Shown: positions 7,774-16,400 of the stretch, in pieces
Position numbering within the stretch: position 1 is the stretch's first letter
Layout: each line of letters starts with the position of its first letter
Source of the DNA: Streptomyces sp. R21
GTDB lineage: Bacteria; Actinomycetota; Actinomycetes; Streptomycetales; Streptomycetaceae
DNA length: 64,000 nucleotides
Reading direction: 5' to 3'
Assembly (NCBI RefSeq): GCF_041051975.1
Contig: NZ_CP163435.1
Coordinates: forward strand, 1,054,001 to 1,118,000
Program-made: the position numbers and the translations under genes
Notes under the pieces: model-generated
Databases searched by the model: none
Told to the model about the DNA's origin: nothing
What the model saw: only the letters and a program-made list of their open reading frames with translations

Positions 7774-8613
7774 TCACGGGATCGTCAGTTCCCCGGTGCG
7801 CAGTGCCGCGGTCACGCCGCCGTCCATGAGGAGGTCGGCGCCGGTGATGAAGCCTGCCTGGCGGCCGAGGAGGAAGGCGGCCGCTTCGGCGACCTCGTCG
7901 GGGGTTCCGAAGCGTCCGGCCGCCGACACCTTGCGCACCTGCTCGAACCACTCCTGCCGCGGCCCGGACAGCTCGTCCAGAGCCAGCGGCGTGATGATGA
8001 CCCCGGGGCTGACGGCGTTGACGCGGGCTCCGCGCCTGCCCCAGGCGACGGCGGCGGTCTGCACCCTGAGCGAGTTGGCCCGCTTGGAGAGCGCGTAGGC
8101 GTGGACGGTGGAGCCGACCTGATCGGGCTGGAGGAACGGCAGCTCCAGCAGGCTCGCGGTGTCGGCGGTGGCGAGCGCATGTTCGATCTCGGGCGTGTAG
8201 GGGCTCTCCCGGTGCCCGGCCATGCTGGCGACCACGATGCCCGCCCCGTTGGGGGCGACGACGCGGCCAAACGCGTCCAGCACCATCGCGGTGCCGACCA
8301 GGTCGACGTGCAGAATCCGCTCGATGCTCGCCTGCGTGGGGGAAACACCGGCGGTATGCACCACCTGGGTGACCGGGCCCAGATCGGCGGCCGCGTCGGC
8401 CAGGGCTTCGACCGCGTCGTGGTCGGAGACGTCGGTGACGCGGGTGGTCACGTCGTGCCCCTCGCCCCGCAGGCGTTCGGCGGCGGCCTCGGCCGCCCGG
8501 TCGCTGTAGTCGGCGAGCAGCACGGTCCGGCCGGCGCCGACGCGACGCGCGATGGCGAGACCGATGCTTCCGGAACCGATGACAACGACTACTTCCTTTG
8601 TGTCCTTGCCCAT
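7774..8613 (-). CDS. SDR-family oxidoreductase
   Basis: A 279-residue classical short-chain dehydrogenase. The cofactor loop is VVIGSGSIGLAIARRV near the N-terminus and the substrate-side stretch is VVASMAGHRE. YALSKRANSLRVQ supplies the catalytic Tyr and Lys, followed by NAVSPGVIITPL. The C-terminus GFITGADLLMDGGVT is the normal family ending. It reduces or oxidises an unknown carbonyl/alcohol pair. ATG 8613 is used; the frame stays open to 9588 but the upstream part is a different decayed gene. A broken XRE regulator faces it at 8787, as in the other pairs here. Confidence 0.88.
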   Translation of the reverse strand: MGKDTKEVVVVIGSGSIGLAIARRVGAGRTVLLADYSDRAAEAAAERLRGEGHDVTTRVTDVSDHDAVEALADAAADLGPVTQVVHTAGVSPTQASIERILHVDLVGTAMVLDAFGRVVAPNGAGIVVASMAGHRESPYTPEIEHALATADTASLLELPFLQPDQVGSTVHAYALSKRANSLRVQTAAVAWGRRGARVNAVSPGVIITPLALDELSGPRQEWFEQVRKVSAAGRFGTPDEVAEAAAFLLGRQAGFITGADLLMDGGVTAALRTGELTIP

Positions 8614-8705
8614 GTCTCCGACCCCTTCGCTCTGCGCTGTCGCGCCTGCCTTCATCACCGAGATCCAGCCTGCGGGAGGGGCACGCGAAGTGGCAGGCTG
8701 TGGCG

Positions 8706-8743
8706 TGCCGGGGAGCACCGTTCGGGGGAGTGACAGGGCCCCC
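8706..8743. promoter_or_regulatory. Conserved 38-bp upstream block, copy 2
   Basis: Second copy of the block at 4264-4301 (31 of 38 identical, exact GTGACAGGGCCCC). It lies between the SDR at 7774-8613 and the broken XRE gene at 8787, ending 43 bp before that gene's ATG. The regulator has decayed but the block is well kept, which suggests it still serves the SDR promoter or is bound by the paralogue at 4346. Confidence 0.6.
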
Positions 8744-8786
8744 ATTCGTCTCCCGCGCAGGTCACGGTGTGCTGACACCAGGGAAC

Positions 8787-9063
8787 ATGACACGTGAGCA
8801 CTCCGCCAACGGCGGCACCGAGCTCGGCTGACGCCCGCCGAGGCCGGGCTCGCGGCAGGCTCCACGCTGCGGCGCACGCCCGGGTGCGCCGCGAAGAGCC
8901 GGCCACTCTCGCCGGAATCAGCATCGACTGCTGCACCCGCCTCGAACGCGGCGAGGAGACCCGCCCCAGGCCGTCCGTTGTCGCCTCCCTCGGCCGCGCC
9001 CTGCAACTGGACGACGGACACGAGCACCTGCGCAACCTCGCGAGCAGGGCCGCCCGTAGCGTT
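8787..9063 (+). pseudogene. XRE/MmyB regulator remnant
   Basis: The region starts like its intact paralogue at 4346 (MTREHSANGGTELG against MVREQRSGKNGGSELG) but hits TGA at once. Past a short deletion a second frame gives LTPAEAGLAAGSTLRRTPG. After another shift the helix-turn-helix appears as VRREEPATLAGISIDCCTRLERGEE, then VVASLGRALQLDDGHEHLRNLASRAA. The whole ligand domain is missing. At least two frame breaks plus a 3' deletion make it non-functional. Confidence 0.8.
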
Positions 9064-9159
9064 CTCGAGCTCACCCTCAGCGCAGGGCGACGGCATCACC
9101 GGCAGCATCCGCGGCAAGGACGACACGGTCTGTGACAAGCGGTCAGCGATTCGCCGATG

Positions 9160-9588
9160 GCGATGATGACGACGCGGCCACAGCAGACAGACGGCCGGCA
9201 GTACCGCGGCTGCCGCCAGCCCGGCGCCCGCCAGGCGGTCAGGCAGTTGGGACAGCTCCCCCGGTCTCGTGACCGGCAGCACGAACGGCAGCCGGAGCCC
9301 TGTCGAGCTGACCGCCAGAACCGAGCTGACGACGCCGGAGAAGAGGATCACGAAGCCGACCAACAGCGTCGTGACGACAGCGAGCCAGGTCAGATGTGCC
9401 ACGAGCGTCCCCACGCAGATCAGCACCGCCCAGGCCATCGCGGGTCCCACCTGCGCCCGCCGCCGCTCCACCATCGAACCGCTGTGGTCGACCAGCAACA
9501 GCATGGAGAACGCGCTTCGCGCCGCCTTATGACTTGCACGGGAAATCCCGGGAAAGCCGCGCTCCGCTCCGCTGAGCACGGCCGCCAT
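9160..9588 (-). pseudogene. FUSC/aromatic-acid exporter, N-terminal membrane fragment
   Basis: The minus strand encodes the opening of a fusaric-acid-resistance-type exporter. LLLVDHSGSM comes first, then hydrophobic helices AMAWAVLICVGTLVAHLTW and TTLLVGFVILFSGVVSSVLA, then LPVTRPGELSQLPDRLAGAG and LAAAAVLPAVCLLWPRR. Full-length members exceed 600 residues. Here the match ends after about 140 and the frame runs on into unrelated sequence. No start signal is visible at 9588. It is one of two adjacent remnants in the 8.8-9.6 kb stretch. Confidence 0.7.
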
Positions 9589-9622
9589 TGAGCCGAGGCC
9601 GCCGTTCAGGTGAGGGCCGCCC

Positions 9623-10906
9623 TCAGCCGCCTTCCGATCTGCGTGCAGCGACCATCATCACCGCGAGCCCGGCCAGGACGATGGCCGCGCCGACGTACAG
9701 CGGAGCCGTGTAGCCGAGGCCGGTGCTGATGGCGAGGCCGCCGAGCCAGGCGCCCAGGGCGTTGCCGATGTTGGAGGCGGAGACGTTGGCGCTGGCAGCG
9801 AGCGGCACCCCGTGGGCGTGGTCGGTGACCCGGGTGATCATGCCGGGCACACTGGCGAACCCGAACACTCCCGTCAGGAAGACCAGCACCACCGACGCCG
9901 CAGGGCTGGAGGCCAGCAGCCCGAACGCGGCGAGGGTGACGGTGAGTCCGGCCAGGGAAACGATCAGAGTGAGGTCGCGATCGCGGTCGGCGCCTCGTCC
10001 GCCGGCCACGTTCCCGATCACCAGGCCGCTGCCGTAGACGACGAGCAGCCAGGCGACGTCGGTGCTGGAGAAGCCGGTGACCCGGGTGAAGGTGTAGGCA
10101 AGGTAGCTGAACGCGCCGAACATCCCGCCGTAGCCGAGTGCGGTGGCGGCGAGGGTCAGCCAGACCTGCCCCGAACGGAAGGCGCGTAGTTGGGTGCGCA
10201 GCCCGTCCGTCCGTCCGGAGGCTGTGACCGGGTCCGGGTCCGGGTCCGGGTCCGCGTTCAGGCCCGGGTCCGTGTTCAGGCCCGGGTCCGTGTTCAGGCC
10301 CGGTGCAGGACGCCGGTCCACCTCGCCTGCCCAGCCCGGCACCAGTACGGCGATGGCGGCCGCGGCGGCGACACCGATACCGGTGATGGCCCAGAACGTG
10401 GCGCGCCAGCCCCACCGTTCGCCGACCAGGGCGCCGAACGGTACGCCCAGCACATTCGCGACCGTCAGCCCGGCGAACATCACCGCCACCGCCCGCGACG
10501 CCCGCTCGGGGGCGACCATGCGCCGCGCGACGAGCGAGCCGAGGCCGAAGAACGAGCCGTGGCACAGCGCCGCGACCACGCGTCCGAGCAGCATCACCGG
10601 GTAGTTCGGTGCGAGGGCGGACAGGAGATTACCGACGACGAACAGCGCCACCAGACCGACGAGGACGGGCTTGCGGGGCAGAGCGGCGGTGACGGCGGTG
10701 ACCACCATCGCGCCGACTGCCACCGTCAGCGCATACCCGGAGATCAGCCATCCTGCCGCGGCCTCGGACACCGCCAGGCTCCGCCCCACCTGTGGCAGCA
10801 GGCCGGCGATCACGAACTCGGTCAGGCCGATCCCGAAACTCCCGAGAGCGAGCGCGACGAGCCCGGCGGGCAACTGCCGTGTCCTGTCGATCGGTTGAAT
10901 GGCCAT
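9623..10906 (-). CDS. MFS transporter, DHA1 drug/sugar exporter type
   Basis: A 427-residue inner-membrane protein with twelve predicted helices in two halves. Helix 1 is AGLVALALGSFGIGLTEFVIAGLLP. The motif A region reads ALPRKPVLVGLVALFV, and GRVVAALCHGSFFGLG and ANVLGVPFGALVGERWGWR are typical of AraJ/Cmx-like exporters. Proton-driven export of a drug or sugar-like compound is likely; the substrate is unknown. The loop between the halves contains an unusual GLN(T/A)DP/DP repeat (10230-10306). ATG 10906 is taken because the protein then starts MAIQPIDRTRQLP; no strong ribosome site is seen. No dedicated regulator is adjacent. Confidence 0.85.
   Translation of the reverse strand: MAIQPIDRTRQLPAGLVALALGSFGIGLTEFVIAGLLPQVGRSLAVSEAAAGWLISGYALTVAVGAMVVTAVTAALPRKPVLVGLVALFVVGNLLSALAPNYPVMLLGRVVAALCHGSFFGLGSLVARRMVAPERASRAVAVMFAGLTVANVLGVPFGALVGERWGWRATFWAITGIGVAAAAAIAVLVPGWAGEVDRRPAPGLNTDPGLNTDPGLNADPDPDPDPVTASGRTDGLRTQLRAFRSGQVWLTLAATALGYGGMFGAFSYLAYTFTRVTGFSSTDVAWLLVVYGSGLVIGNVAGGRGADRDRDLTLIVSLAGLTVTLAAFGLLASSPAASVVLVFLTGVFGFASVPGMITRVTDHAHGVPLAASANVSASNIGNALGAWLGGLAISTGLGYTAPLYVGAAIVLAGLAVMMVAARRSEGG
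10230..10306. repeat. In-frame tandem repeats in the MFS central loop
   Basis: Four copies of GGGTCC (10230-10253) are followed by three 18-bp units beginning CGCGTTCAGGCC (10253-10306). Both periods are multiples of three, so copy-number change keeps the reading frame. They encode runs of DP and of PGLN(T/A)D in the cytosolic loop between transporter halves. Confidence 0.85.
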
Positions 10907-11005
10907 CGCACCATCATGGTGGGGGCCTCGTGACGTTCGGATCGGGGTCCACCGACTGGACGCGCACGCGGCGCACGGCACGCAGCCCCCGAACGCACAC
11001 GACCG

Positions 11006-11551
11006 TCAAGCCCGCCGGTATCGCAGATCCACGGCCTGTGCGGGGTCGCCGTCGTGAATCCTGGCCCACCGGACCGGCTCGATACCGGGGCAGTCGAACA
11101 GCCGCACTCCGGAGCCGAGCATGACCGGCGCCAGATGCACGTAGAACTCGTCGATCAGGTCGCGTTCGACGCACTGCCGGGCGATGTCCTGGCCGTGGAT
11201 CTCCAGGTCCTTGCCCTTCGCCGCGGCCAGCCCGATCTCGACCGCCTCGGCCACGTCGCAGTCGAGGAACGTCACGCCGGGATCCGGGATCGCATCCTCG
11301 GGATGGTGCGTCAGCACGAACACCGGGCCGCTCCACGCCCCGCCGTAGGGCTGCCTGCTCGCCCGGCCGGGATGCCGCTCGGCGATCGCGTCGTACCCAC
11401 GACGGCCACCCAGTACGGCACCCAGGCCGGCGATCGACTCCTGGTGGACGCCCGGACTGACCTTCATCCCGGACATCCAGTCCATCGAGTGATGGGGACC
11501 GGCCGCGAACCCGTCCAACGACATCGCCAAATGCCACAGCACCTTGCCCAC
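11006..11551 (-). CDS. DHFR/RibD-like reductase family protein
   Basis: A 181-residue protein of the RibD C-terminal/dihydrofolate-reductase-like family. The start VLWHLAMSLDGFAAGPHHSMDW, the central LGGRRGYDAIAERHPGRASR, and the end LIDEFYVHLAPVMLGSGVRLFD are family hallmarks. These use NADPH, but the substrate is generally unknown; they are not usually true DHFRs. GTG 11551 is chosen because GGAG lies six bases upstream; ATG 11623 in frame would add 24 unlike residues. It faces the LacI regulator gene across 220 bp that contain a perfect 16-bp palindrome. Confidence 0.82.
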   Translation of the reverse strand: MGKVLWHLAMSLDGFAAGPHHSMDWMSGMKVSPGVHQESIAGLGAVLGGRRGYDAIAERHPGRASRQPYGGAWSGPVFVLTHHPEDAIPDPGVTFLDCDVAEAVEIGLAAAKGKDLEIHGQDIARQCVERDLIDEFYVHLAPVMLGSGVRLFDCPGIEPVRWARIHDGDPAQAVDLRYRRA

Positions 11552-11684
11552 CGGATTCTCCGTTCGCCATTCGTCATTCGTCTCGTCGTGCCGGTATGGA
11601 CCGCCCGGGGCGCCGAAACTCATCGATGAGCGGCGAATGGATTCCTGCGCGAACTCTTGACGCGCCTCGTTCGGGTGCGTACAT

Positions 11685-11700
11685 ATGACTGCGCAGTCAT
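11685..11700. promoter_or_regulatory. Perfect 16-bp palindrome, probable operator
   Basis: ATGACTGCGCAGTCAT is a perfect palindrome, and a second partial copy (GACAGCGCAGTCA) follows directly. It lies 134 bp upstream of the DHFR-like gene and 71 bp upstream of the LacI gene. The form resembles MarR/TetR sites rather than the usual LacI box, so the binding protein may be encoded elsewhere. Confidence 0.55.
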
Positions 11701-11771
11701 GACAGCGCAGTCACACGGATGGCCGGCTGGTGACTGGCTAGGATTCAGGCTGCCGGACACAGGGAGACGCC

Positions 11772-12908
11772 ATGGCGCGAGGGGAAGCACGGAGCGGTGG
11801 CTCCGCCGCGCCGCGCGGTGTGGACGTGGCCCGGCGCGCGGGCGTCTCGCAGAAGACGGTCTCCCGGGTCTTCAACGGGGAGCAGTACGTCTCCGCCGAG
11901 GTGCGTCAGCGAGTGCTCGACGCCGCCGAAGAACTCGGGTACCGGTTGAACAACGCGGCCCGCTCGCTCGCCTCCGGCCGGACCCGGACCATCGGCGTGG
12001 TCGCGCTGGGCACTGCCCTGTACGGCCCCGCCTCACTGCTCATCGGCATCGAGCGGGCCGCCCGGGACGCGGGATACGCGCTGCGGGTGGTCAACACACT
12101 GGAAGGTGACCCCGGAGGCGTCGCCGGTGCCGTGGAGTCCCTCCTCGAACAGGGCGTGGACGGCATCGTCGTCTCCGAGCCGATCGACGAGGGAGCCGAG
12201 GGAGCCGCCTCTCTCAGCATCGATGTCCCGGTCCTGGTCCTGGGCGCACCGGCTGCACTGGCCGGCCCGAGGGCGGTTGTCGCGGGCGTCGGTGCCGAGC
12301 CGCTGGCCCGGGCGGCCACCCAACACCTGCTGGACTTGGGGCATGTGACGGTCCATCACATCGCGGGCCCACAGCGGTGGTTCGCCGCGCGGGACCGACT
12401 CGCGGGCTGGCGCGCGGCCCTCGCGGCACACGGCAGGGACCAGCCCCCCGTCCTGGAGGGTGACTGGTCGGCCGCCTCCGGCTACGCGGCGGGCCGCGAA
12501 CTCGCCTCCGGCGGCGACGTCACCGCGGTGTTCGCCGCGAACGACGACATGGCCATCGGCCTGATGCGTGCGCTGACGGAAGCCGGCCTTCGTGTGCCGG
12601 ACGACGTCAGTGTGGTCGGCTTCGACGACATCCCCGTCGCCCCCTATGTCACCCCTCCCCTGACCTCGGTCCGTCAGCCGTTCGACGCCGTGGCCCGGGA
12701 AGGACTCCGACTGCTCGTGCAGGCCATCGAGAAGCCGGACGTGGAGCTGCCGCCCGCGAACGATCCGCCGGTCGATCTCATCGTCCGCGCCTCGACCGCA
12801 GCCCCGCCGCGCCGGACGGCACCGGGGCGCGGGCGGCGCGCGCCTTCGCGTTCGCGTGACGGGGCGCATGCGCCGCCGATCGCGGACGCATCGTCCTCCC
12901 TCCCCTGA
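11772..12908 (+). CDS. LacI-family regulator of the adjacent galactoside locus
   Basis: A 378-residue transcription factor. The N-terminal helix-turn-helix and hinge are clear: VDVARRAGVSQKTVSRVFNG and LDAAEELGYRLNNAARSLASG. A periplasmic-binding-like sugar domain follows from about residue 75, with TAVFAANDDMAIGLMRAL and VPDDVSVVGFDDIPVAPYVTPPLTSVRQP. GGGAG precedes ATG 11772. The last 40 residues are an Arg/Pro-rich tail that family members usually lack. It lies directly upstream of the binding protein, permeases and GH42 enzyme and most likely represses them until the sugar is present. I could not find a convincing LacI-type operator in the 240-bp gap that follows. Confidence 0.87.
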   Translation: MARGEARSGGSAAPRGVDVARRAGVSQKTVSRVFNGEQYVSAEVRQRVLDAAEELGYRLNNAARSLASGRTRTIGVVALGTALYGPASLLIGIERAARDAGYALRVVNTLEGDPGGVAGAVESLLEQGVDGIVVSEPIDEGAEGAASLSIDVPVLVLGAPAALAGPRAVVAGVGAEPLARAATQHLLDLGHVTVHHIAGPQRWFAARDRLAGWRAALAAHGRDQPPVLEGDWSAASGYAAGRELASGGDVTAVFAANDDMAIGLMRALTEAGLRVPDDVSVVGFDDIPVAPYVTPPLTSVRQPFDAVAREGLRLLVQAIEKPDVELPPANDPPVDLIVRASTAAPPRRTAPGRGRRAPSRSRDGAHAPPIADASSSLP

Positions 12909-13148
12909 TCGGCCCCACCACGGCGGCCTTCGCCCTCTCACCTCTCCACAGCCGTGGACGTCCCGCCGCGCCGTACGTTCGGCGTGCGCCGGACACACCT
13001 CGCGCGACCCGCACCTGAGCATGGCGACCCCAATGCCCCGGTAGCGGCGTCCGCCCGTCTCACCCCGCAGCACCACTCTCCCTCCCTCACCCGTGCGACG
13101 CGCCCTCGCCAGGCGTGCCGTTCCCTTCGCCATCGGCCGGAGTTCACC

Positions 13149-14534
13149 ATGCCCCGATCCTTCGCACACCCGTCCGCCATGAGCCGCCGTCTGTTCCTCA
13201 CCGCCACCGGGGCGGTGTCACTCGGCGCCGCGCTGTCCGCATGCGGCGGCGGGGACAGCGGTTCCAGTGGCTCCCCCGGCAAGCCGGTCAGCCAGGCCGA
13301 CATCGACAAGGCGATGAAGACACCGACCGAGCTGACGTTCTGGACGTGGGTTCCGAACATCGCCGCAGAGGTCGCGCTCTTCGAGAATAAGTACCCGGCG
13401 ATCAAGGTCAAGGTCGTCAACGCCGGTCAGGGCGTGGCTCATTACACGAAGCTGCGCACCGCCCTCAAGGCCGGCACCGGCGCCCCGGACCTGGCCCAGA
13501 TCGAGTACCAGGCGGTCCCGACGTTCACGATCACGGGCAGCCTGCTCGACCTGAGCCCGTACGGCGCCGCCGAGCTCAAGGACAAGTTCGTCGACTGGAC
13601 GTGGGGCCAGGTCAGCGGTGCCGGCGGCGAGGTCTGGGCGATCCCGCAGGACACCGGCCCGATGGGGATGCTGTACCGCAAGGACATCTTCGACAAGCAC
13701 GGCATCCAAGTCCCGAGGACCTGGGAGGAGTTCGCCGCTGCGGCCCGCAAGCTCCACAAGGCCGACCCGGACGTCTACCTGACCAACCTCTCGGCCAACG
13801 AGCCCGCCGCCTGGCACGGCCTGCTGTGGCAGGCGGGCGCCAAGCCGTACACGACCTCCGGCAGGAGCACCCTCTCGATCAGCGTCGACGACGCGACCTC
13901 CAGGAAACTCGGGGAGTTCTGGGGCGGGTTGGCGAAGGAAGGGGTCATCAGCGCCGACCCGGACTTCACCGACGGCTGGTACTCCGGGTTCAACAAGGGC
14001 AAGTACGCCACCTGGCTCACGGCGGCCTGGGGGCCGGCCTTCCTGTCCGGTTCGGCGAAGTCCACGGCGGGCAAGTGGCGCGCCGCCCCGCTGCCGCAGT
14101 GGGACGCCGCCAAGCCGGTGTCGGGCAACTGGGGCGGCTCGACCACCGCGGTCATCAAGTCCGCCAAGAATCCCATCGCGGCGGCCCTGTTCGCGCAGTT
14201 CCTCAACAGCGATCCCGCCAGCGCGAAGATGTTCGCCACCAAGCAGTTCTTCTTCCCGGCGACCAAGGCCATGCTGGCCGACGCGGACTTCGCCGGTGAC
14301 ACGCCCGCCTTCTACGGCGGCCAGAAGGTCAACCAGGTCTTCGCCGGCATCAGCGACACGGTCTCGCCCTCCTTCCAGTGGCCGCCGTTCCTCGACCAGG
14401 TCGCCACCGACTGGACCGAGACCGTCGGCAAGTCCCTCGCCGACAGGTCCGACACCACCGCCGCGCTCGGCAAGTGGCAGTCGCGGATCACGACGTACGC
14501 CAGGAACCAGGGCTTCACCGTCAAGGGAGCCTGA
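13149..14534 (+). CDS. Sugar ABC transporter substrate-binding lipoprotein
   Basis: A 461-residue extracellular solute-binding protein, family 1. The signal peptide SRRLFLTATGAVSLGAALSAC ends in a lipobox with the lipidated Cys at residue 32; the double Arg allows Tat export. The mature part shows the family pattern LTFWTWVPNIAAEVALFE, GQGVAHYTKLRTALKAG and QDTGPMGMLYRKDIFDKHGI. It captures an oligosaccharide outside the membrane for the two permeases that follow. ATG 13149 has GGAG at good spacing; ATG 13179 is a possible later start. The next gene begins 1 bp after its stop, so the operon is tight. No ATPase gene is present, so a shared MsiK-like ATPase is expected. Confidence 0.9.
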   Translation: MPRSFAHPSAMSRRLFLTATGAVSLGAALSACGGGDSGSSGSPGKPVSQADIDKAMKTPTELTFWTWVPNIAAEVALFENKYPAIKVKVVNAGQGVAHYTKLRTALKAGTGAPDLAQIEYQAVPTFTITGSLLDLSPYGAAELKDKFVDWTWGQVSGAGGEVWAIPQDTGPMGMLYRKDIFDKHGIQVPRTWEEFAAAARKLHKADPDVYLTNLSANEPAAWHGLLWQAGAKPYTTSGRSTLSISVDDATSRKLGEFWGGLAKEGVISADPDFTDGWYSGFNKGKYATWLTAAWGPAFLSGSAKSTAGKWRAAPLPQWDAAKPVSGNWGGSTTAVIKSAKNPIAAALFAQFLNSDPASAKMFATKQFFFPATKAMLADADFAGDTPAFYGGQKVNQVFAGISDTVSPSFQWPPFLDQVATDWTETVGKSLADRSDTTAALGKWQSRITTYARNQGFTVKGA

Positions 14535-14535
14535 G

Positions 14536-15444
14536 ATGGCGGCCACCACCGCGACCCCGGCCAAGCGGCCCCGCCCTCCCGGCCACCGCTCGGCGGGCCC
14601 CCTGTTCGTCGCACCGTTCCTGGTGCTCTTCGCCCTGCTCTTCCTGGCCCCGCTGTGCTACGCCGCCTACCTCAGCCTCTTCCAGCAACGCCTCATCGGC
14701 GGAACGGTGTTCGTCGGCCTGGACAACTACGTCAAGGCCCTCAAGGACCCGCTCCTGCACGACGGGGTCCTGCGGGTCGCGGAGTTCTTCGTGTTCCAGG
14801 TCCCGTTGATGCTGGTGCTGGCCCTGCTGTTCGCCCTCGCGCTGGACAGCGGCCTGCTGCGGCTCGCGCGGGTCATCCGGCTGGGCATCTTCGTGCCGTA
14901 CGCCGTCCCGAGCGTGGTCGCCGCGCTCATGTGGGGCTATCTGTACGGCCCCGACTTCGGCCCCTTCGCCCAGCTCAGCCGTCATCTGGACCTGCCGGTC
15001 CCGCACTTCCTCAGCGACGGCTGGATGCTCGGCAGCCTTGCGAACATCGTGACCTGGGAGTTCGTCGGCTACAACATGATCATCCTGTACGCCGCCCTGC
15101 GGACCGTGCCTCCGGACCTGTACGAGGCCGCCGCGATGGACGGCGCCGGTGCCTGGCGCATCGCCTGGTCGATCAAACTGCCCGCGCTCAAACCCGCCTT
15201 GCTGCTCACCCTGCTCTTCTCGGTGATCGGCAGCTTCCAACTGTTCAACGAGCCAAGCCTGTTGATGAAGATCGCGCCGGACGTCATCAGCAGCTCCTAC
15301 ACCGCCAACCTCTACGCCTACTCCCTCGCCTTCACCGGCCAGCAGCTCAACTACGCGGCCACGGTCTCCTTCCTCCTCGGCCTGGTCATCGTGATCGCCT
15401 CCTACGGCGTACTGCTCACCGCCAACCGCAGGAGGACACCGTGA
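14536..15444 (+). CDS. Sugar ABC transporter permease, MalF/UgpA type
   Basis: A 302-residue membrane protein with six helices. It begins with a short basic tail, then PLFVAPFLVLFALLFLAPLCYAAYL. The ATPase-contact EAA loop reads YEAAAMDGAGAWRIAWSIKLPALKP. It pairs with the next permease to form the channel through which the bound sugar enters. AAGGGAG sits before ATG 14536, just after the binding-protein stop. Its own stop overlaps the next gene by four bases (GTGA), a sign of coupled translation. Confidence 0.92.
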   Translation: MAATTATPAKRPRPPGHRSAGPLFVAPFLVLFALLFLAPLCYAAYLSLFQQRLIGGTVFVGLDNYVKALKDPLLHDGVLRVAEFFVFQVPLMLVLALLFALALDSGLLRLARVIRLGIFVPYAVPSVVAALMWGYLYGPDFGPFAQLSRHLDLPVPHFLSDGWMLGSLANIVTWEFVGYNMIILYAALRTVPPDLYEAAAMDGAGAWRIAWSIKLPALKPALLLTLLFSVIGSFQLFNEPSLLMKIAPDVISSSYTANLYAYSLAFTGQQLNYAATVSFLLGLVIVIASYGVLLTANRRRTP

Positions 15445-16370
15445 CGACCTCCGCCGTGATCGCCCCGCTGACGGAGCAGGCACCCACCGCGCCCCCTGCC
15501 GCTCGGCGGAGAGCCTCGGCCCGCCGCCGCAGCACCCCTCTCACGATCGCCATGCTGGCCGCCCTGGCCTACTTCCTCCTGCCGCTGTGCTGGCTGCTGG
15601 TCGCCTCGACCAAGAGCACCCAGGACCTCTTCAACAGCTTCGGCCTGTGGTTCTCGCACACCCCACAGCTGCTGACCAACATCAAGGCGACGTTCACCCA
15701 GGACGACGGGGTCTTCGTCCACTGGCTGCTCAACACGGTGATGTACGCCGTGGTCAGCGCACTCGGCGCCGCGCTCCTCGCGGCGGCCGGCGGCTACGGG
15801 TTCGCCAAGTTCCGCTTCCGCGGCGACCGCGCCGCCTTCAACCTGGTCCTCGGCGCCATCATGATCCCGGCCACCGCGCTGGCGATCCCCACCTACCTGC
15901 TGTTCGCGAAGGCGGGCCTGGTCAACACCCCCTGGGCGGTCATCCTGCCCTCGCTCGTCAACCCCTTCGGCCTCTACCTCATGCGCGTCTACGCGGCCGA
16001 CGCCGTCCCTGACAGCATCCTGGAGGCCGCCCGGATCGACGGGGCGGGCGAGGCCCGGATCTTCTTCCGGATCGTCCTCAGGCTGCTGGCCCCCGGCCTG
16101 GCCACCGTCCTGCTGTTCACGCTCGTGGCGACCTGGAACAACTACTTCCTGCCGCTGATCATGCTCAACGACCCGAAGCTGTACCCCATCACGGTCGGCC
16201 TGTCCTCCTGGGCCGCGCAGGCCCAGAACGGCGGGGCCGGGTCCAGCAGCGACCTGCTCGCGCTCGTCGTGACCGGATCCCTGATCTCGATCATTCCCCT
16301 TGTCGTGGCCTTCCTCCTGCTCCAGCGCTACTGGCAGAGCGGTCTGGCCACCGGAAGCGTCAAGCAGTAA
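15441..16370 (+). CDS. Sugar ABC transporter permease, MalG/UgpE type
   Basis: A 309-residue membrane protein with a long Ala/Arg-rich cytosolic start followed by six helices. The first is TIAMLAALAYFLLPLCWLLVAS. The EAA motif is LEAARIDGAGEARIFFRIVLRLLAPG, normal for this family. GTG 15441 overlaps the previous stop as GTGA, and AGGAGG lies 10 bp upstream. It completes the transporter for which no ATPase is encoded nearby. The GH42 gene follows after 30 bp with its own strong GGAGG. Confidence 0.92.
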   Translation: MTTSAVIAPLTEQAPTAPPAARRRASARRRSTPLTIAMLAALAYFLLPLCWLLVASTKSTQDLFNSFGLWFSHTPQLLTNIKATFTQDDGVFVHWLLNTVMYAVVSALGAALLAAAGGYGFAKFRFRGDRAAFNLVLGAIMIPATALAIPTYLLFAKAGLVNTPWAVILPSLVNPFGLYLMRVYAADAVPDSILEAARIDGAGEARIFFRIVLRLLAPGLATVLLFTLVATWNNYFLPLIMLNDPKLYPITVGLSSWAAQAQNGGAGSSSDLLALVVTGSLISIIPLVVAFLLLQRYWQSGLATGSVKQ

Positions 16371-16400
16371 CTCCCCCTATCTCTCCCGGAGGTTCCCTTC

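Noticed and set aside
7774..9588. Single 604-residue protein made of FUSC and SDR parts
   Set aside because: The two parts belong to unrelated families, the linker is low-complexity, and the SDR has its own ATG at 8613. Treated as a remnant plus a gene.
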